From Burkholderiales bacterium (lineage in GTDB: Bacteria; Pseudomonadota; Gammaproteobacteria; Burkholderiales; Burkholderiaceae_C), in assembly GCA_028868305.1 (NCBI GenBank), contig JAGWUS010000027.1:1-50751 (forward strand): DNA of 50,751 bases, read 5' to 3'. Position 1 is the stretch's first letter. Every line of letters starts with the position of its first letter. The position numbers were made by a program, and so were the translations under genes. The notes below the pieces were generated by a model. That model did no database searches, had not been told where the DNA came from, and saw only the letters and a list, made by a program, of their open reading frames with translations. Below are positions 1 to 6,629 of the stretch, one piece after another.

Positions 1-1
1 C

Positions 2-673
2 GCAGCGGCGCTGGGCTACGCCATGCAGGCGCTCAAGGCACTGGCGCGGCTGCACCGCCAGGGCGTGGTGCACCGCGACATCAAACCCGCCAACCTGCAT
101 CTGGGCGACGACGGCGTGCTGCGCGTGCTGGACCTGGGCGTGGCCCTCTCCGGGCGCGAGCCTGCGGCCATGCGCGCACTGCACGCCGGTACCCCCAGCT
201 ACGTGAACCCGGAGCAATGGGGCTTTCGCAGCAAAGGCGCCCCTGCCAAGGGCGAGGCCACCGAGGGCGATGGTACGGATGAGCAGTTGCCCAATGCCCA
301 AAGCGACTTGTTTGCCCTGGGCGTAACCCTGTACCAGCTGCTTACCGGTAGGCTGCCGTATGGCGAGGTGCTGCCCTACCAGGTGGGCCGCTACCACCGT
401 GACCCCACACCCCCGAGCCGGCACAACCCCGAGGTGCCCATCTGGCTGAACCATGTGGTGCTCAAGGCCGTGGCCCTGGACCAGCGCCAGCGTTTCGAAA
501 CCGCCGAGGAGTTTTTGCTGGCACTGGAGCGCGGCGCCTCGCGCCCCCTGCAGGCGCTGCATGGCACACCGCTGATGCAACGCGACCCCAGCTTCGTCTG
601 GAAGCTTGCCACCGGCACGCTGGCGCTGATCAATCTGCTGCTGGTGTACTGGCTGCTGTTTTTGCCGAAATAG
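2..673 (+). CDS. Serine/threonine protein kinase, C-terminal part (5' end outside window)
   Basis: The reading frame is open to the left edge, so the gene starts outside the window. The visible part is the C-lobe of a Hanks-type kinase: catalytic loop HRDIKPAN, metal-binding motif DLG in place of the usual DFG, activation segment GTPSYVNPEQW, and a C-terminal membrane helix (LALINLLLVYWLLFLP) just before the stop. Burkholderiales nitrate assimilation clusters often contain a PP2C-phosphatase/kinase fusion with this kind of tail-anchored end; that the missing N-terminus is such a phosphatase is inference. The gene converges on the nitrate transport genes. Its stop codon abuts a dispersed repeat. 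Kinase identity is firm; its substrate is unknown. Confidence 0.85.
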   Translation, partial: AAALGYAMQALKALARLHRQGVVHRDIKPANLHLGDDGVLRVLDLGVALSGREPAAMRALHAGTPSYVNPEQWGFRSKGAPAKGEATEGDGTDEQLPNAQSDLFALGVTLYQLLTGRLPYGEVLPYQVGRYHRDPTPPSRHNPEVPIWLNHVVLKAVALDQRQRFETAEEFLLALERGASRPLQALHGTPLMQRDPSFVWKLATGTLALINLLLVYWLLFLPK

Positions 674-723
674 GGCTCTAGCCCTCGTGGGATGTGCGCA
701 TGCAGCTATTGAATTGATAGTGA
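672..723 (-). repeat. Interspersed repeat copy 1 (intergenic)
   Basis: This copy of the short dispersed family begins at the kinase stop codon. On the plus strand it reads AGGGCTCTAGCCCTCGTGG, then a GTGCGCATGCAGCTATT block and an AT-rich GATAG end, which is the reverse complement of the copy at 6501-6566. The shared landmarks are a TGCTAT..TAGCTGC block and a CACGAGGGCTAGAG block about 20 bases apart. Confidence 0.65.
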
Positions 724-752
724 ATGAGGTGAGCCGTTGCACGACTCGGTGA

Positions 753-1124
753 TTACGCCAGAGCCGCTTCGCGGATCAGGCAATCGGCAGAAATACCCAG
801 GCTCGAATTGAGACGACGCACCATGGCCAGGCTCAACGGCCGCTTGCGATTGAGCACTTCATATACACGATTTAAGCCGCCAATCATGGGTTGAAGGTCC
901 TTGGCGCTTAAGCCCTGTTGTTCCATGCGAAATTTAATGGCTTCAATAGGGTCAGGCAACTCGATGGGATAGTGTTTCGCTTCGTAAGCCAACAACAGCG
1001 CCCCAAGGACTTCGAGGCGATCACCATCGGGTGTTCCGCGTTTTGGATCAGCGTCCACCAAAGCGGAAACCATCTTGAGTGCCGCTTTGTAGTCGGCCTT
1101 GGTGTGGATTGGGCGAATGTCCAT
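753..1124 (-). CDS. higA: HigA-type antitoxin, HTH transcriptional regulator
   Basis: This 123-residue protein matches the HigA-like antitoxin family (COG5499 type): an N-terminal toxin-interaction part and a C-terminal helix-turn-helix around GLSAKDLQPMIGGLNRVYEVLNRK. I chose the ATG at 1124 (MDIRPI) because AGGAG lies 7 bases before it; an in-frame TTG at 1139 would lack such a site. It follows the toxin gene by 11 bases, the toxin-first order typical of higBA. Antitoxins of this family neutralise the toxin and repress their own promoter. A palindrome upstream of the toxin gene (1449-1467) is the likely operator. Confidence 0.85.
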   Translation of the reverse strand: MDIRPIHTKADYKAALKMVSALVDADPKRGTPDGDRLEVLGALLLAYEAKHYPIELPDPIEAIKFRMEQQGLSAKDLQPMIGGLNRVYEVLNRKRPLSLAMVRRLNSSLGISADCLIREAALA

Positions 1125-1135
1125 GGATAGCTCCT

Positions 1136-1438
1136 TCAAAACTGCTCTACGGTGTTGGCATCCACTGCGTCGTACTCGACATGCGTGCCAATGAACTTCA
1201 CATATACGAACCCGACCTTGTAGGCCACCGCAACGATCAAACGGTACTCATTGCCTTTGAGGTTGAACACCACGCGACGACTCTTCAAAATGCTGGCACT
1301 GGCGTACTGCGCCTTAACGTCGGCAGGTTGCTCCCATCGGGCCTTTCGCACCTCGTCACACCAAGCCAAGATCGATTGCTTTGCATCGGGACGCTTTGAC
1401 GCAAACTTTAGTAGTGGTGGAAGCGAAACAAGATGCAT
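1136..1438 (-). CDS. higB: HigB-type mRNA interferase toxin
   Basis: This 100-residue protein resembles HigB toxins of the RelE superfamily (COG4680 type): a start like MHLVSLPPLLKF, then a PDAKQSILAWCDEVRKARW helix, a VVFNLKGNEYRLIV strand and a KFIGTHVEYD C-terminal strand. Family members cut mRNA at the ribosome. The start codon lies only 11 bases after the palindrome at 1449-1467, and no clear Shine-Dalgarno is seen, so a short leader is likely. It forms an operon with the antitoxin gene. The pair sits between two nitrate-assimilation genes, consistent with an accessory insertion. Function is assigned by family resemblance. Confidence 0.85.
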   Translation of the reverse strand: MHLVSLPPLLKFASKRPDAKQSILAWCDEVRKARWEQPADVKAQYASASILKSRRVVFNLKGNEYRLIVAVAYKVGFVYVKFIGTHVEYDAVDANTVEQF

Positions 1439-1448
1439 GTGACCATTT

Positions 1449-1467
1449 TAGTCCCATTATGGGACTA
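1449..1467 (-). promoter_or_regulatory. Palindromic operator candidate of the higBA promoter
   Basis: TAGTCCCAT-T-ATGGGACTA is a perfect 9-base inverted repeat around one central base. It ends 11 bases before the higB start and contains CATAAT on the minus strand, which could be a -10 element. Toxin-antitoxin promoters are usually repressed by binding at such palindromes, so autoregulation by the HigA product is the simplest reading. It also overlaps the last codons of the truncated Fic frame. Confidence 0.6.
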
Positions 1468-1756
1468 GTTCAAGGTAAACCACTTCGAAATTCCGGCGCA
1501 CGTCGTTCCAATGTACGCACTCTGTGAAAGAATCGGCCAGGTTGGAAAGCAGCTTCTCCACTTCTCTGTCGGTCAGCTTGCTGCCCTCGATACGGGTGGA
1601 CGACCCGATGCTCTCGATGGTGGCTACCCTGCGCAAGGCAGACAGACGGTCAGGCGCAAGAGTGCCTAGAGCACGCCAGGCGCCCTTGAACTCATCAATC
1701 CGGGCGATCAGACTGAGGATCTCTGGGGTAATCTGAAGGGTGTCAGAGCGAAGCAT
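1457..1756 (-). pseudogene. Truncated Fic-family protein (N-terminal domain only)
   Basis: The frame encodes the N-terminal part of a Fic-family protein: ITPEILSLIARIDEFKGAWR, then SIGSSTRIEGSKLTDREVEKLLSNL, the conserved segment ahead of the Fic catalytic domain. After about 75 residues it runs into unrelated sequence and stops. No HPFxxGNGR catalytic motif is present in any nearby frame, and family members are normally above 300 residues. The start is the ATG at 1756 (MLRSDTLQ); an upstream ATG at 1786 lies inside the inverted repeat. It is probably a remnant cut off when the higBA region was joined. A short expressed protein cannot be excluded. Confidence 0.65.
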
Positions 1757-1766
1757 AAAAACAATA

Positions 1767-1844
1767 GTACACCCAATAACACCCATTTCTTACGGCGGTG
1801 ACCCCTCCGAGTCGCGAGGGGGAAATGGGTGTAAATGGGTGTAC
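1767..1844. repeat. Large nested inverted repeat with ACACCCA units
   Basis: Two 23-base arms (1767-1789 and 1822-1844) are inverted copies with 21 of 23 positions matching. Each arm contains two ACACCCA heptamers. Inside lies a second perfect stem, CCCCTC (1802-1807) with GAGGGG (1816-1821). The structure fills the gap between the narK stop and the Fic remnant. It could be an operator of the Fic gene with four half-sites, a transcript 3'-end structure for narK, or a small mobile-element relic. There is no T-run typical of an intrinsic terminator. Confidence 0.6.
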
Positions 1845-1850
1845 TTGGAG

Positions 1851-3065
1851 TCACGCACTGCGTGCGCGGCCACCCTTCTCCGCCCAGGTCCGGGTCCAGC
1901 GCAGTTGCATCTTGCGCATGACGGCGAGCATCAGCAGAGAGAACAGGGCCATCACCACAAAGCCCGGCAAAAAGCTGCCGGTCTGTTGCTTGGCCTGGCC
2001 CATCATGGCGGGGACGGTGCCGCCGCCCAGGGCGCCAATCTCGCCAATCATGGAGCCGGCCACCGCGGTGGAGGTGGGCCAGCGCAGCGGCACCAGCTGG
2101 AACAGGGCACCGTTGCCCGCGCCGAGGGCAGCAAAGCACAGGATCAGCAGCAGGGTTGTCATCACCAGCGAGCCCGACGACAGGCCCACGCCGACCAGCG
2201 TCAAAGCGACCGCCACCAGCACCACGGTCAGGGTGTTGACGCCGCCCCAGTGGTCGGAAATCCAGCCACCTGCCACGCGCACCACCGCGCCCATCAGCGC
2301 GGCTAGCATGGTCAGTTGACCGGCCTGTACCTTGCTCACGCCGAACTGGTCGTAGTAGTAGGTGGGCAAAAAGGTGACGATGCCGATGAAGCCGCCAAAC
2401 GTGACTACATAGATCAGGCTGAAGACCCAGCCGTCTTTTTCCATCAGGCAGCTGAGGTGCTCGCGCATGCTGGCGTGTTCGTCACGGTCCGGCGGCTCCT
2501 TGGCCATGAACAGCACCACGGCCATGGGCATCAGCGATGCGATGGCTGCAATGCCGTACACCGTCTGCCAGCCGTAGGCCTGTGCCAGCGGGGGAGCCAG
2601 CAGTGCAGCCAGGGCGGTGCCCGCGTTGCCCGCACCCACCAGGCCCATGGCCAGACCTTTGTATTTGGGGGGGTACCAGCCCGAACCCAGCGACATGGCC
2701 ACACCAAAACTCGCCCCAGCCACGCCCAGCAGCAGGGCCATCTTGAGCAAGTCGTCGTAGGTGTGGACAAAGAAGTACCCGAACGACATGGTGAAGGTGA
2801 TCAGGCCCAGCTCCACCAGGGTGGCGGTCTTGCGCCCGACATATTGCGCCAGCAAGCCCAAGGGGAATCGCATGATGGCGCCGGCCACGATGGGGATGGA
2901 CAGCAGCAATCCCTTTTGCGCGGGCGACAAGTGGAACTGTTCGCTGATGAACGGAGCCATGGCACCATTCATCACCCAGATGATGAATGAGAACATCAGG
3001 TAGAAGAATGCTGCGAACAACGTGGGTGTATGTCCGCTTTTCAAAAAGTCACGAAATCCGGCCAT
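1851..3065 (-). CDS. narK: Nitrate/nitrite transporter, NarK/NasA family (MFS)
   Basis: This 404-residue membrane protein carries both nitrate signatures of the NarK family: GAGNAGTALAALLAPP in the first half and GAGNGALFQLVPLRWP in the second. The arginines in IMRFPLGLL and VVRVAGGW correspond to the substrate-binding arginines of the family. The ATG at 3065 (MAGFRDFLK) is chosen because GGAG precedes it by 7 bases; a longer frame reaches 3137 without a good site. It lies 153 bases downstream of nrtD on the same strand. That gap holds only a 6-bp hairpin (3186-3204) without a T-run, so co-transcription with nrtABD is possible. The setting suggests nitrate uptake for assimilation. Confidence 0.9.
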   Translation of the reverse strand: MAGFRDFLKSGHTPTLFAAFFYLMFSFIIWVMNGAMAPFISEQFHLSPAQKGLLLSIPIVAGAIMRFPLGLLAQYVGRKTATLVELGLITFTMSFGYFFVHTYDDLLKMALLLGVAGASFGVAMSLGSGWYPPKYKGLAMGLVGAGNAGTALAALLAPPLAQAYGWQTVYGIAAIASLMPMAVVLFMAKEPPDRDEHASMREHLSCLMEKDGWVFSLIYVVTFGGFIGIVTFLPTYYYDQFGVSKVQAGQLTMLAALMGAVVRVAGGWISDHWGGVNTLTVVLVAVALTLVGVGLSSGSLVMTTLLLILCFAALGAGNGALFQLVPLRWPTSTAVAGSMIGEIGALGGGTVPAMMGQAKQQTGSFLPGFVVMALFSLLMLAVMRKMQLRWTRTWAEKGGRARSA

Positions 3066-3218
3066 AAATGCGCTCCGAAGGGGTGTGCGGGGGTAGGGAT
3101 GGACATGCGGCTGCTGTACTGTGATGGCAGGCAACACACCGCAACTACTACTAGAACTAGACCGTCGTTGGTCGTAATGGTCTTAAGCAGGATCCATGCC
3201 TGCTGTCTGTGCAGAGGG

Positions 3219-4055
3219 CTACGCGGCCTTTTCCACGTGGGCCTGGCGGGTGTACAAAAAGTCGATCACCGCCTTGCGGTAGCCCAGGTACTCCGGGCTG
3301 TCGGCCAGCGCCACGCGGCTGCGCGGGCGGGGCAGGTCCACCGAGAGGATTTCGCCAATCGTGGCGGCAGGGCCGTTGGTCAGCATCACGATCTTGTCGG
3401 ATAGCAGCACGGCTTCGTCCACGTCGTGGGTCACCATCACCACGGTGCTTTGGGTGCGGGCCACGATCTCCAGTAGCTCGTCCTGCAGCTTGGCGCGGGT
3501 CAGTGCGTCCAGCGCGCCAAAGGGCTCGTCCATGAGCAGCACCTTGGGTTCCATGGCCAGGGCGCGGGCAATGCCTACGCGCTGCTTCATGCCGCCCGAG
3601 ATTTCGCCAGGGCGCTTTTGCGCTGCCGCCGTCAGGCCGACCAGGGCCAGCGCATCGTTGGTGCGGGTGGTCAGCTGGGCCTTGTTTTCGGACGCTGCGC
3701 CGGTGCTCTTGGAGCCGGCACCAAACACGCGCTCCACACCCAGGTACACATTTTCAAAGCAGGTGAGCCAGGGCAGCAGCGAGTGGTTCTGGAACACCAC
3801 GGCGCGGTCGGGGCCGGGGCCGGCGATTTCGCGGTTGGCGCACAGCAGCGTGCCGTGGGTGGGCGTGGTCAGGCCGGCAATCAGGTTGAGCAGGGTGGAC
3901 TTGCCGCAACCCGAGTGACCGATGAGGGCCACGAATTCCCCCTTGGCCACAGTGAGGTTGATGTCGCGCAACGCGGGGAACAGGCCCTTCTTGGTTTTGA
4001 AGGTCTGTTCGACGTTCTGGATCTCGATGAATTTGGAAGTATGTGTGTTGGTCAT
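3219..4055 (-). CDS. nrtD: Nitrate ABC transporter ATP-binding protein
   Basis: This 278-residue ABC ATPase of the nitrate/taurine/sulfonate class powers the importer. Visible motifs in order: Walker A GHSGCGKST, Q-loop VFQNHSLLPW, signature SGGMKQR, Walker B VLLMDEPF, and switch histidine VMVTHDVDEA. The start at 4055 (MTNTHTS) overlaps the permease stop as ATGA and has GAGGAAG upstream, so translation is coupled. There is no fused substrate-binding domain as in cyanobacterial NrtC. An insert after VFGAGSKSTGAASENKAQ lengthens the helical domain slightly. Operon position and motif set support nitrate transport; other oxyanions cannot be excluded from sequence alone. Confidence 0.92.
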   Translation of the reverse strand: MTNTHTSKFIEIQNVEQTFKTKKGLFPALRDINLTVAKGEFVALIGHSGCGKSTLLNLIAGLTTPTHGTLLCANREIAGPGPDRAVVFQNHSLLPWLTCFENVYLGVERVFGAGSKSTGAASENKAQLTTRTNDALALVGLTAAAQKRPGEISGGMKQRVGIARALAMEPKVLLMDEPFGALDALTRAKLQDELLEIVARTQSTVVMVTHDVDEAVLLSDKIVMLTNGPAATIGEILSVDLPRPRSRVALADSPEYLGYRKAVIDFLYTRQAHVEKAA

Positions 4056-5008
4056 GATTTGACTTCCTCGAAAGTAAATGCGGTTGCAATTTTGATCAGG
4101 GCGTATTCCAGAACCAGCCCGACGATGCCAATCACGAAGATGGCGATGATGATGTTCTTGACGTTGAGGTTGTTCCACTCGTCCCACACCCAGAAGCCAA
4201 TGCCCACGCCGCCAGTCAGCATCTCGGCTGCCACAATGACCAGCCAGGCGGTGCCTACGGCCAGGCGCACACCGGTCAGCATGTAGGGCAGCACCGAGGG
4301 GAACAGGATTTTGGTGACGATCTTCCACTCGGACAGGTTCAGCACCTTGGCCACATTCATGTAGTCCTGCGGCACGCGTTGCACACCCACGGCGGTGTTG
4401 ATGATCATGGGCCAGATGGAGCAGATGAAGATGGTCCAGATGGCGGCCGGGTTCGCGCCCTTGAACACCAGCAGGCCAATCGGTAGCCAGGCCAGCGGAG
4501 ACACCGGGCGCAACAGGCTGATTAGCGGGTTGAACATGCGGCTCAAAAACTCAAAACGGCCAATCGCAAAGCCGGCCGGGATGCCCACCGCAGCGGCCAG
4601 GCCAAAGCCCACCGCCACACGCTCCAGCGACATCAGCACGTTCCAGCCCACGCCCTGGTCGTTGGGGCCCTTGCGGTAGAAAGGATCACTGAAGATGGTG
4701 ACCGCCTGCTGCCAGGTTTCCCAGGGGCTGGGGATGCTGTTCTTGGTGCCGATGCTCACCAGCGCCCAGATGCCCACCAGCAGGGCCAGGCCCAGAACCG
4801 GAGGCAACACGGTCATTGCCAGGCCACTCCAGTCATAGCCGGGGGATCGATCCGTTCGCCCTTCGACAGGCTCAGGGCGAACGGTGGTCGGGGTTTTAGA
4901 GTGCTTTTCGGCCTTGGCCCCCGTGGAACCTGCACGGACAGCTCCGCTTTTGATAGCAATGCTGTCCTCGGACGCGGCCAGAGGCGAATGGAATACTGCG
5001 CTCACCAT
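4052..5008 (-). CDS. nrtB: Nitrate ABC transporter permease
   Basis: This 318-residue inner-membrane permease belongs to the NrtB/SsuC/TauC class. After a long hydrophilic N-terminus the first membrane helix begins near residue 65 (MTVLPPVLGLALLV). The ATPase-contact loop is VLNLSEWKIVTKILFPSVLPYMLTG. It starts 24 bases after nrtA with GGAG before the ATG. The first 64 residues are odd: residues about 16-32 come from the dispersed repeat at 4911-4961, and residues about 41-52 (containing RPEPVEG) from another repeat at 4852-4884. An internal ATG at 4816, preceded by GGAG, would give a protein without both repeats. The function is clear; the true N-terminus is not. Confidence 0.9.
   Translation of the reverse strand: MVSAVFHSPLAASEDSIAIKSGAVRAGSTGAKAEKHSKTPTTVRPEPVEGRTDRSPGYDWSGLAMTVLPPVLGLALLVGIWALVSIGTKNSIPSPWETWQQAVTIFSDPFYRKGPNDQGVGWNVLMSLERVAVGFGLAAAVGIPAGFAIGRFEFLSRMFNPLISLLRPVSPLAWLPIGLLVFKGANPAAIWTIFICSIWPMIINTAVGVQRVPQDYMNVAKVLNLSEWKIVTKILFPSVLPYMLTGVRLAVGTAWLVIVAAEMLTGGVGIGFWVWDEWNNLNVKNIIIAIFVIGIVGLVLEYALIKIATAFTFEEVKS
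4852..4884. repeat. RPEPVEG-type palindromic repeat inside nrtB
   Basis: CCGTTCGCCCT (4852-4862) and AGGGCGAACGG (4874-4884) are perfect 11-base inverted arms around the loop TCGACAGGCTC. I recognise this as a widespread REP-like palindrome of proteobacteria. In nrtB it is read as VRPEPVEGR, adding residues to the cytoplasmic N-terminus without breaking the frame. Confidence 0.8.
4911..4961 (-). repeat. Interspersed repeat copy 2 (inside nrtB)
   Basis: In nrtB sense this copy reads GCTATCAAAAGCGGAGCT, then a GTGCAGG block and CCACGGGGGCC, the same landmarks as the copy in miaA. It encodes AIKSGAVRAGSTGAKA; the miaA copy encodes [16 protein letters not shown] in the same frame. The match in both spacing and frame makes a shared origin likely. 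Confidence 0.7.
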
Positions 5009-5032
5009 GGTGGACTCCTTGGGGGGTGGGGG

Positions 5033-6277
5033 TCAGGCCTTGACCTTGAAACTGTCGGCGTACTTCTTGGGATCCTTGCCGTCCCACACCACGCCGTCCA
5101 TGAACTTGGCTGTGCGCATATCGCTCTTGGGCAGCGGTGTCTTGCTGGCGGTGGCAGCCTGCTTGTAGAGGTCGATCTGGTTGATCTGCTTCGCCACGGT
5201 CAGGTAGTCAGGATGGTCCTTGAGCAAACCCCAGCGCTTGTGCTGGGTCAGGAACCACATGCCGTCGGACAGGTAGGGGAAGTTGACCGTGCCTTCGTTG
5301 AAGAACTTCATGTGGTTGGGGTCGTCCCAGGTCTTGCCCATGCCGTCCTGGTAGCGGCCCAGAATGCGCTGGTTGATGGCGTCCACGCTGGTGTTCACAT
5401 AGCTCTTGTCGGCAATGGTTTCGGCCATCCTGGATTTGTTGGACAGGCTGGCGTCAATCCACTGGCTGGCTTCCAGAATCGCGGCGGTCACGGCGCGTGC
5501 GGTGTTGGGGTGTTTCTTGACGAATTCGCCCGTGGTGCCAAGCACCTTTTCGGGGTGGTCTTTCCAGATGTCCTGGGTGGTGGCTGCGGTCACGCCAATG
5601 CCATCGAGGATGGCGCGGTGGTTCCAGGGCTCGCCCACGCAGAAGCCATCCATATTGCCCACGCGCATATTGGCCACCATCTGGGGCGGCGGCACGGTGA
5701 TGACCTTGGCGTCCTTGATCGGGTTGATGCCGTTGGCCGCCATCCAGTAGTACAGCCACATCGCGTGGGTGCCAGTGGGGAAGGTCTGGGCAAAGGTGTA
5801 TTCACGCTTCTCGGAAGCCATCAGTTTGGCCAGGCCCGCACCGTTGACCGCGCCCTTGTCGGCCAGCTTCTTGGATAGCGTGATGGCCTGGCCATTGTGG
5901 TTGAGGTTCATCAGCACGGCCATGTCTTTCTTGGGGCCGCCAATACCCAGGTGGACGCCATAGACCAGGCCATACAGCACGTGGGCAAAGTCCAGCTCGC
6001 CGTTGACCAGCTTGTCACGCACACCGGCCCAGCTGGCTTCCTTGCTGGGAATGATCTTGACGCCGTACTTCTTGTCAAAGCCCAGTACCGAGGCCATCAC
6101 CACGCTGGCGCAATCGGTCAGCGGGATAAAGCCAATCTTCACTTCGGCTTTTTCGGGGGCGTCCGACCCCGCGGCGTACACCGCAGCGCGCAGCGCGGGG
6201 TTGATGCCCACGACACCGACGGCGGCGGTTTGTAACACCGCACGGCGGCTAAGTCTGGTTTTCAGTAGATCGGTCAT
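5033..6277 (-). CDS. nrtA: Nitrate ABC transporter substrate-binding protein
   Basis: This 414-residue periplasmic binding protein is of the NrtA/CmpA family (KIGFIPLTDCASVVMASVLGFDKKYGV near the N-terminus, then FPTGTHAMWLYYWMAANGI and GEPWN). The N-terminus has a twin-arginine-type signal, SRRAVLQTAAVGVVG, so export in folded form by Tat is likely. The ATG at 6277 (MTDLLKT) has GGAG 8 bases upstream; a longer frame to 6307 has none. It is the first gene of nrtA-nrtB-nrtD. Its leader carries an intrinsic terminator and a sigma-54-type promoter. It is exported and operon-linked, so it is NrtA rather than the cytoplasmic nitrate sensor NasS. Confidence 0.92.
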   Translation of the reverse strand: MTDLLKTRLSRRAVLQTAAVGVVGINPALRAAVYAAGSDAPEKAEVKIGFIPLTDCASVVMASVLGFDKKYGVKIIPSKEASWAGVRDKLVNGELDFAHVLYGLVYGVHLGIGGPKKDMAVLMNLNHNGQAITLSKKLADKGAVNGAGLAKLMASEKREYTFAQTFPTGTHAMWLYYWMAANGINPIKDAKVITVPPPQMVANMRVGNMDGFCVGEPWNHRAILDGIGVTAATTQDIWKDHPEKVLGTTGEFVKKHPNTARAVTAAILEASQWIDASLSNKSRMAETIADKSYVNTSVDAINQRILGRYQDGMGKTWDDPNHMKFFNEGTVNFPYLSDGMWFLTQHKRWGLLKDHPDYLTVAKQINQIDLYKQAATASKTPLPKSDMRTAKFMDGVVWDGKDPKKYADSFKVKA

Positions 6278-6302
6278 GGCAACACTCCAAAGAAAAAAAG
6301 AA

Positions 6303-6368
6303 AACAAAAAAAGGCGTCCGCACCGGGCTCACAGCGCAGTGCGCATGGGAGCCTGTGGGGACGCCTTT
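6303..6368 (-). terminator. Leader terminator (attenuator) upstream of nrtA
   Basis: On the minus strand AAAGGCGTCC (6368-6359) pairs with GGACGCCTTT (6319-6310) and is followed at once by a run of T. An inner stem GGCTC/GAGCC strengthens it. It stands between the sigma-54-type promoter and the nrtA start, so it would stop transcription in the leader. The nearby nasT gene encodes an ANTAR antiterminator, which acts on exactly this kind of leader in nasF-type operons. I could not identify the paired hexaloop hairpins that ANTAR proteins bind with confidence. Confidence 0.75.
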
Positions 6369-6443
6369 GTCCGATCTGACTGGAACTGCCCGCCTTTAGG
6401 TAGTGCCTGTCAGGAAACCCTGTTCGGGTCTTGGAATGGATAA

Positions 6444-6460
6444 CGCAATGAGCGTGCCAG
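6444..6460 (-). promoter_or_regulatory. Sigma-54 (RpoN) promoter of nrtABD
   Basis: Minus-strand CTGGCACGCTCATTGCG fits the -24/-12 consensus YTGGCACG-N4-TTGCW at all but the last base. Transcription would begin near 6432, giving a leader of about 155 bases that includes the terminator at 6303-6368. Such promoters need an activator, here presumably NtrC. Confidence 0.6.
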
Positions 6461-6500
6461 CTTTGTTTACTGTGACCAGCAGTTGGAGAGGTTGTGTGAT

Positions 6501-6566
6501 TGCTACAGTTTTAGTAGCTGCTTGTTAATGATCTACGAGGGCTACAAGCAGATTTGGCCAAAAATT
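6501..6566 (+). repeat. Interspersed repeat copy 3 (between enhancer and promoter of nrtA)
   Basis: This is the most complete copy. It starts TGCTACAGTTTTAGTAGCTGC (a GCTAC/GTAGC hairpin), continues through CTACGAGGGCTAC and ends GATTTGGCC. A second internal pairing is CTGCTTGT with ACAAGCAG. It lies between the candidate NtrC site and the sigma-54 promoter, so its insertion changed their distance. Confidence 0.7.
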
Positions 6567-6586
6567 CTTGCGTGACAAAACGCATG

Positions 6587-6601
6587 GCACTGAAATTGTG
6601 C
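6587..6601. promoter_or_regulatory. Candidate NtrC binding site
   Basis: GCAC-TGAAATT-GTGC matches the dyad GCAC-N7-GTGC typical of NtrC sites. It lies about 160 bases upstream of the expected nrtA transcription start, a usual enhancer distance. A weaker second half-site pair, GCACC/GGCGC, follows at about 6606-6622. Confidence 0.45.
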
Positions 6602-6629
6602 GTTGCACCAAATGTAGGCGCTGGATAGA

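Noticed and set aside
3186..3204. AGCAGG/CCTGCT hairpin between nrtD and narK as a terminator
   Set aside because: The stem is only 6 bp and is not followed by a T-run on the minus strand.
5033..6277. Assignment of the binding protein as the nitrate sensor NasS
   Set aside because: It has a Tat-type export signal and is operonic with the permease and ATPase, so NrtA fits better.
6369..6432. ANTAR two-hexaloop RNA motif in the nrtA leader
   Set aside because: Several small hairpins are possible (for example ACCC/GGGT and CAGG/CCTG), but none gives two neighbouring six-base loops with the expected A1 and G4, so I do not call the site.
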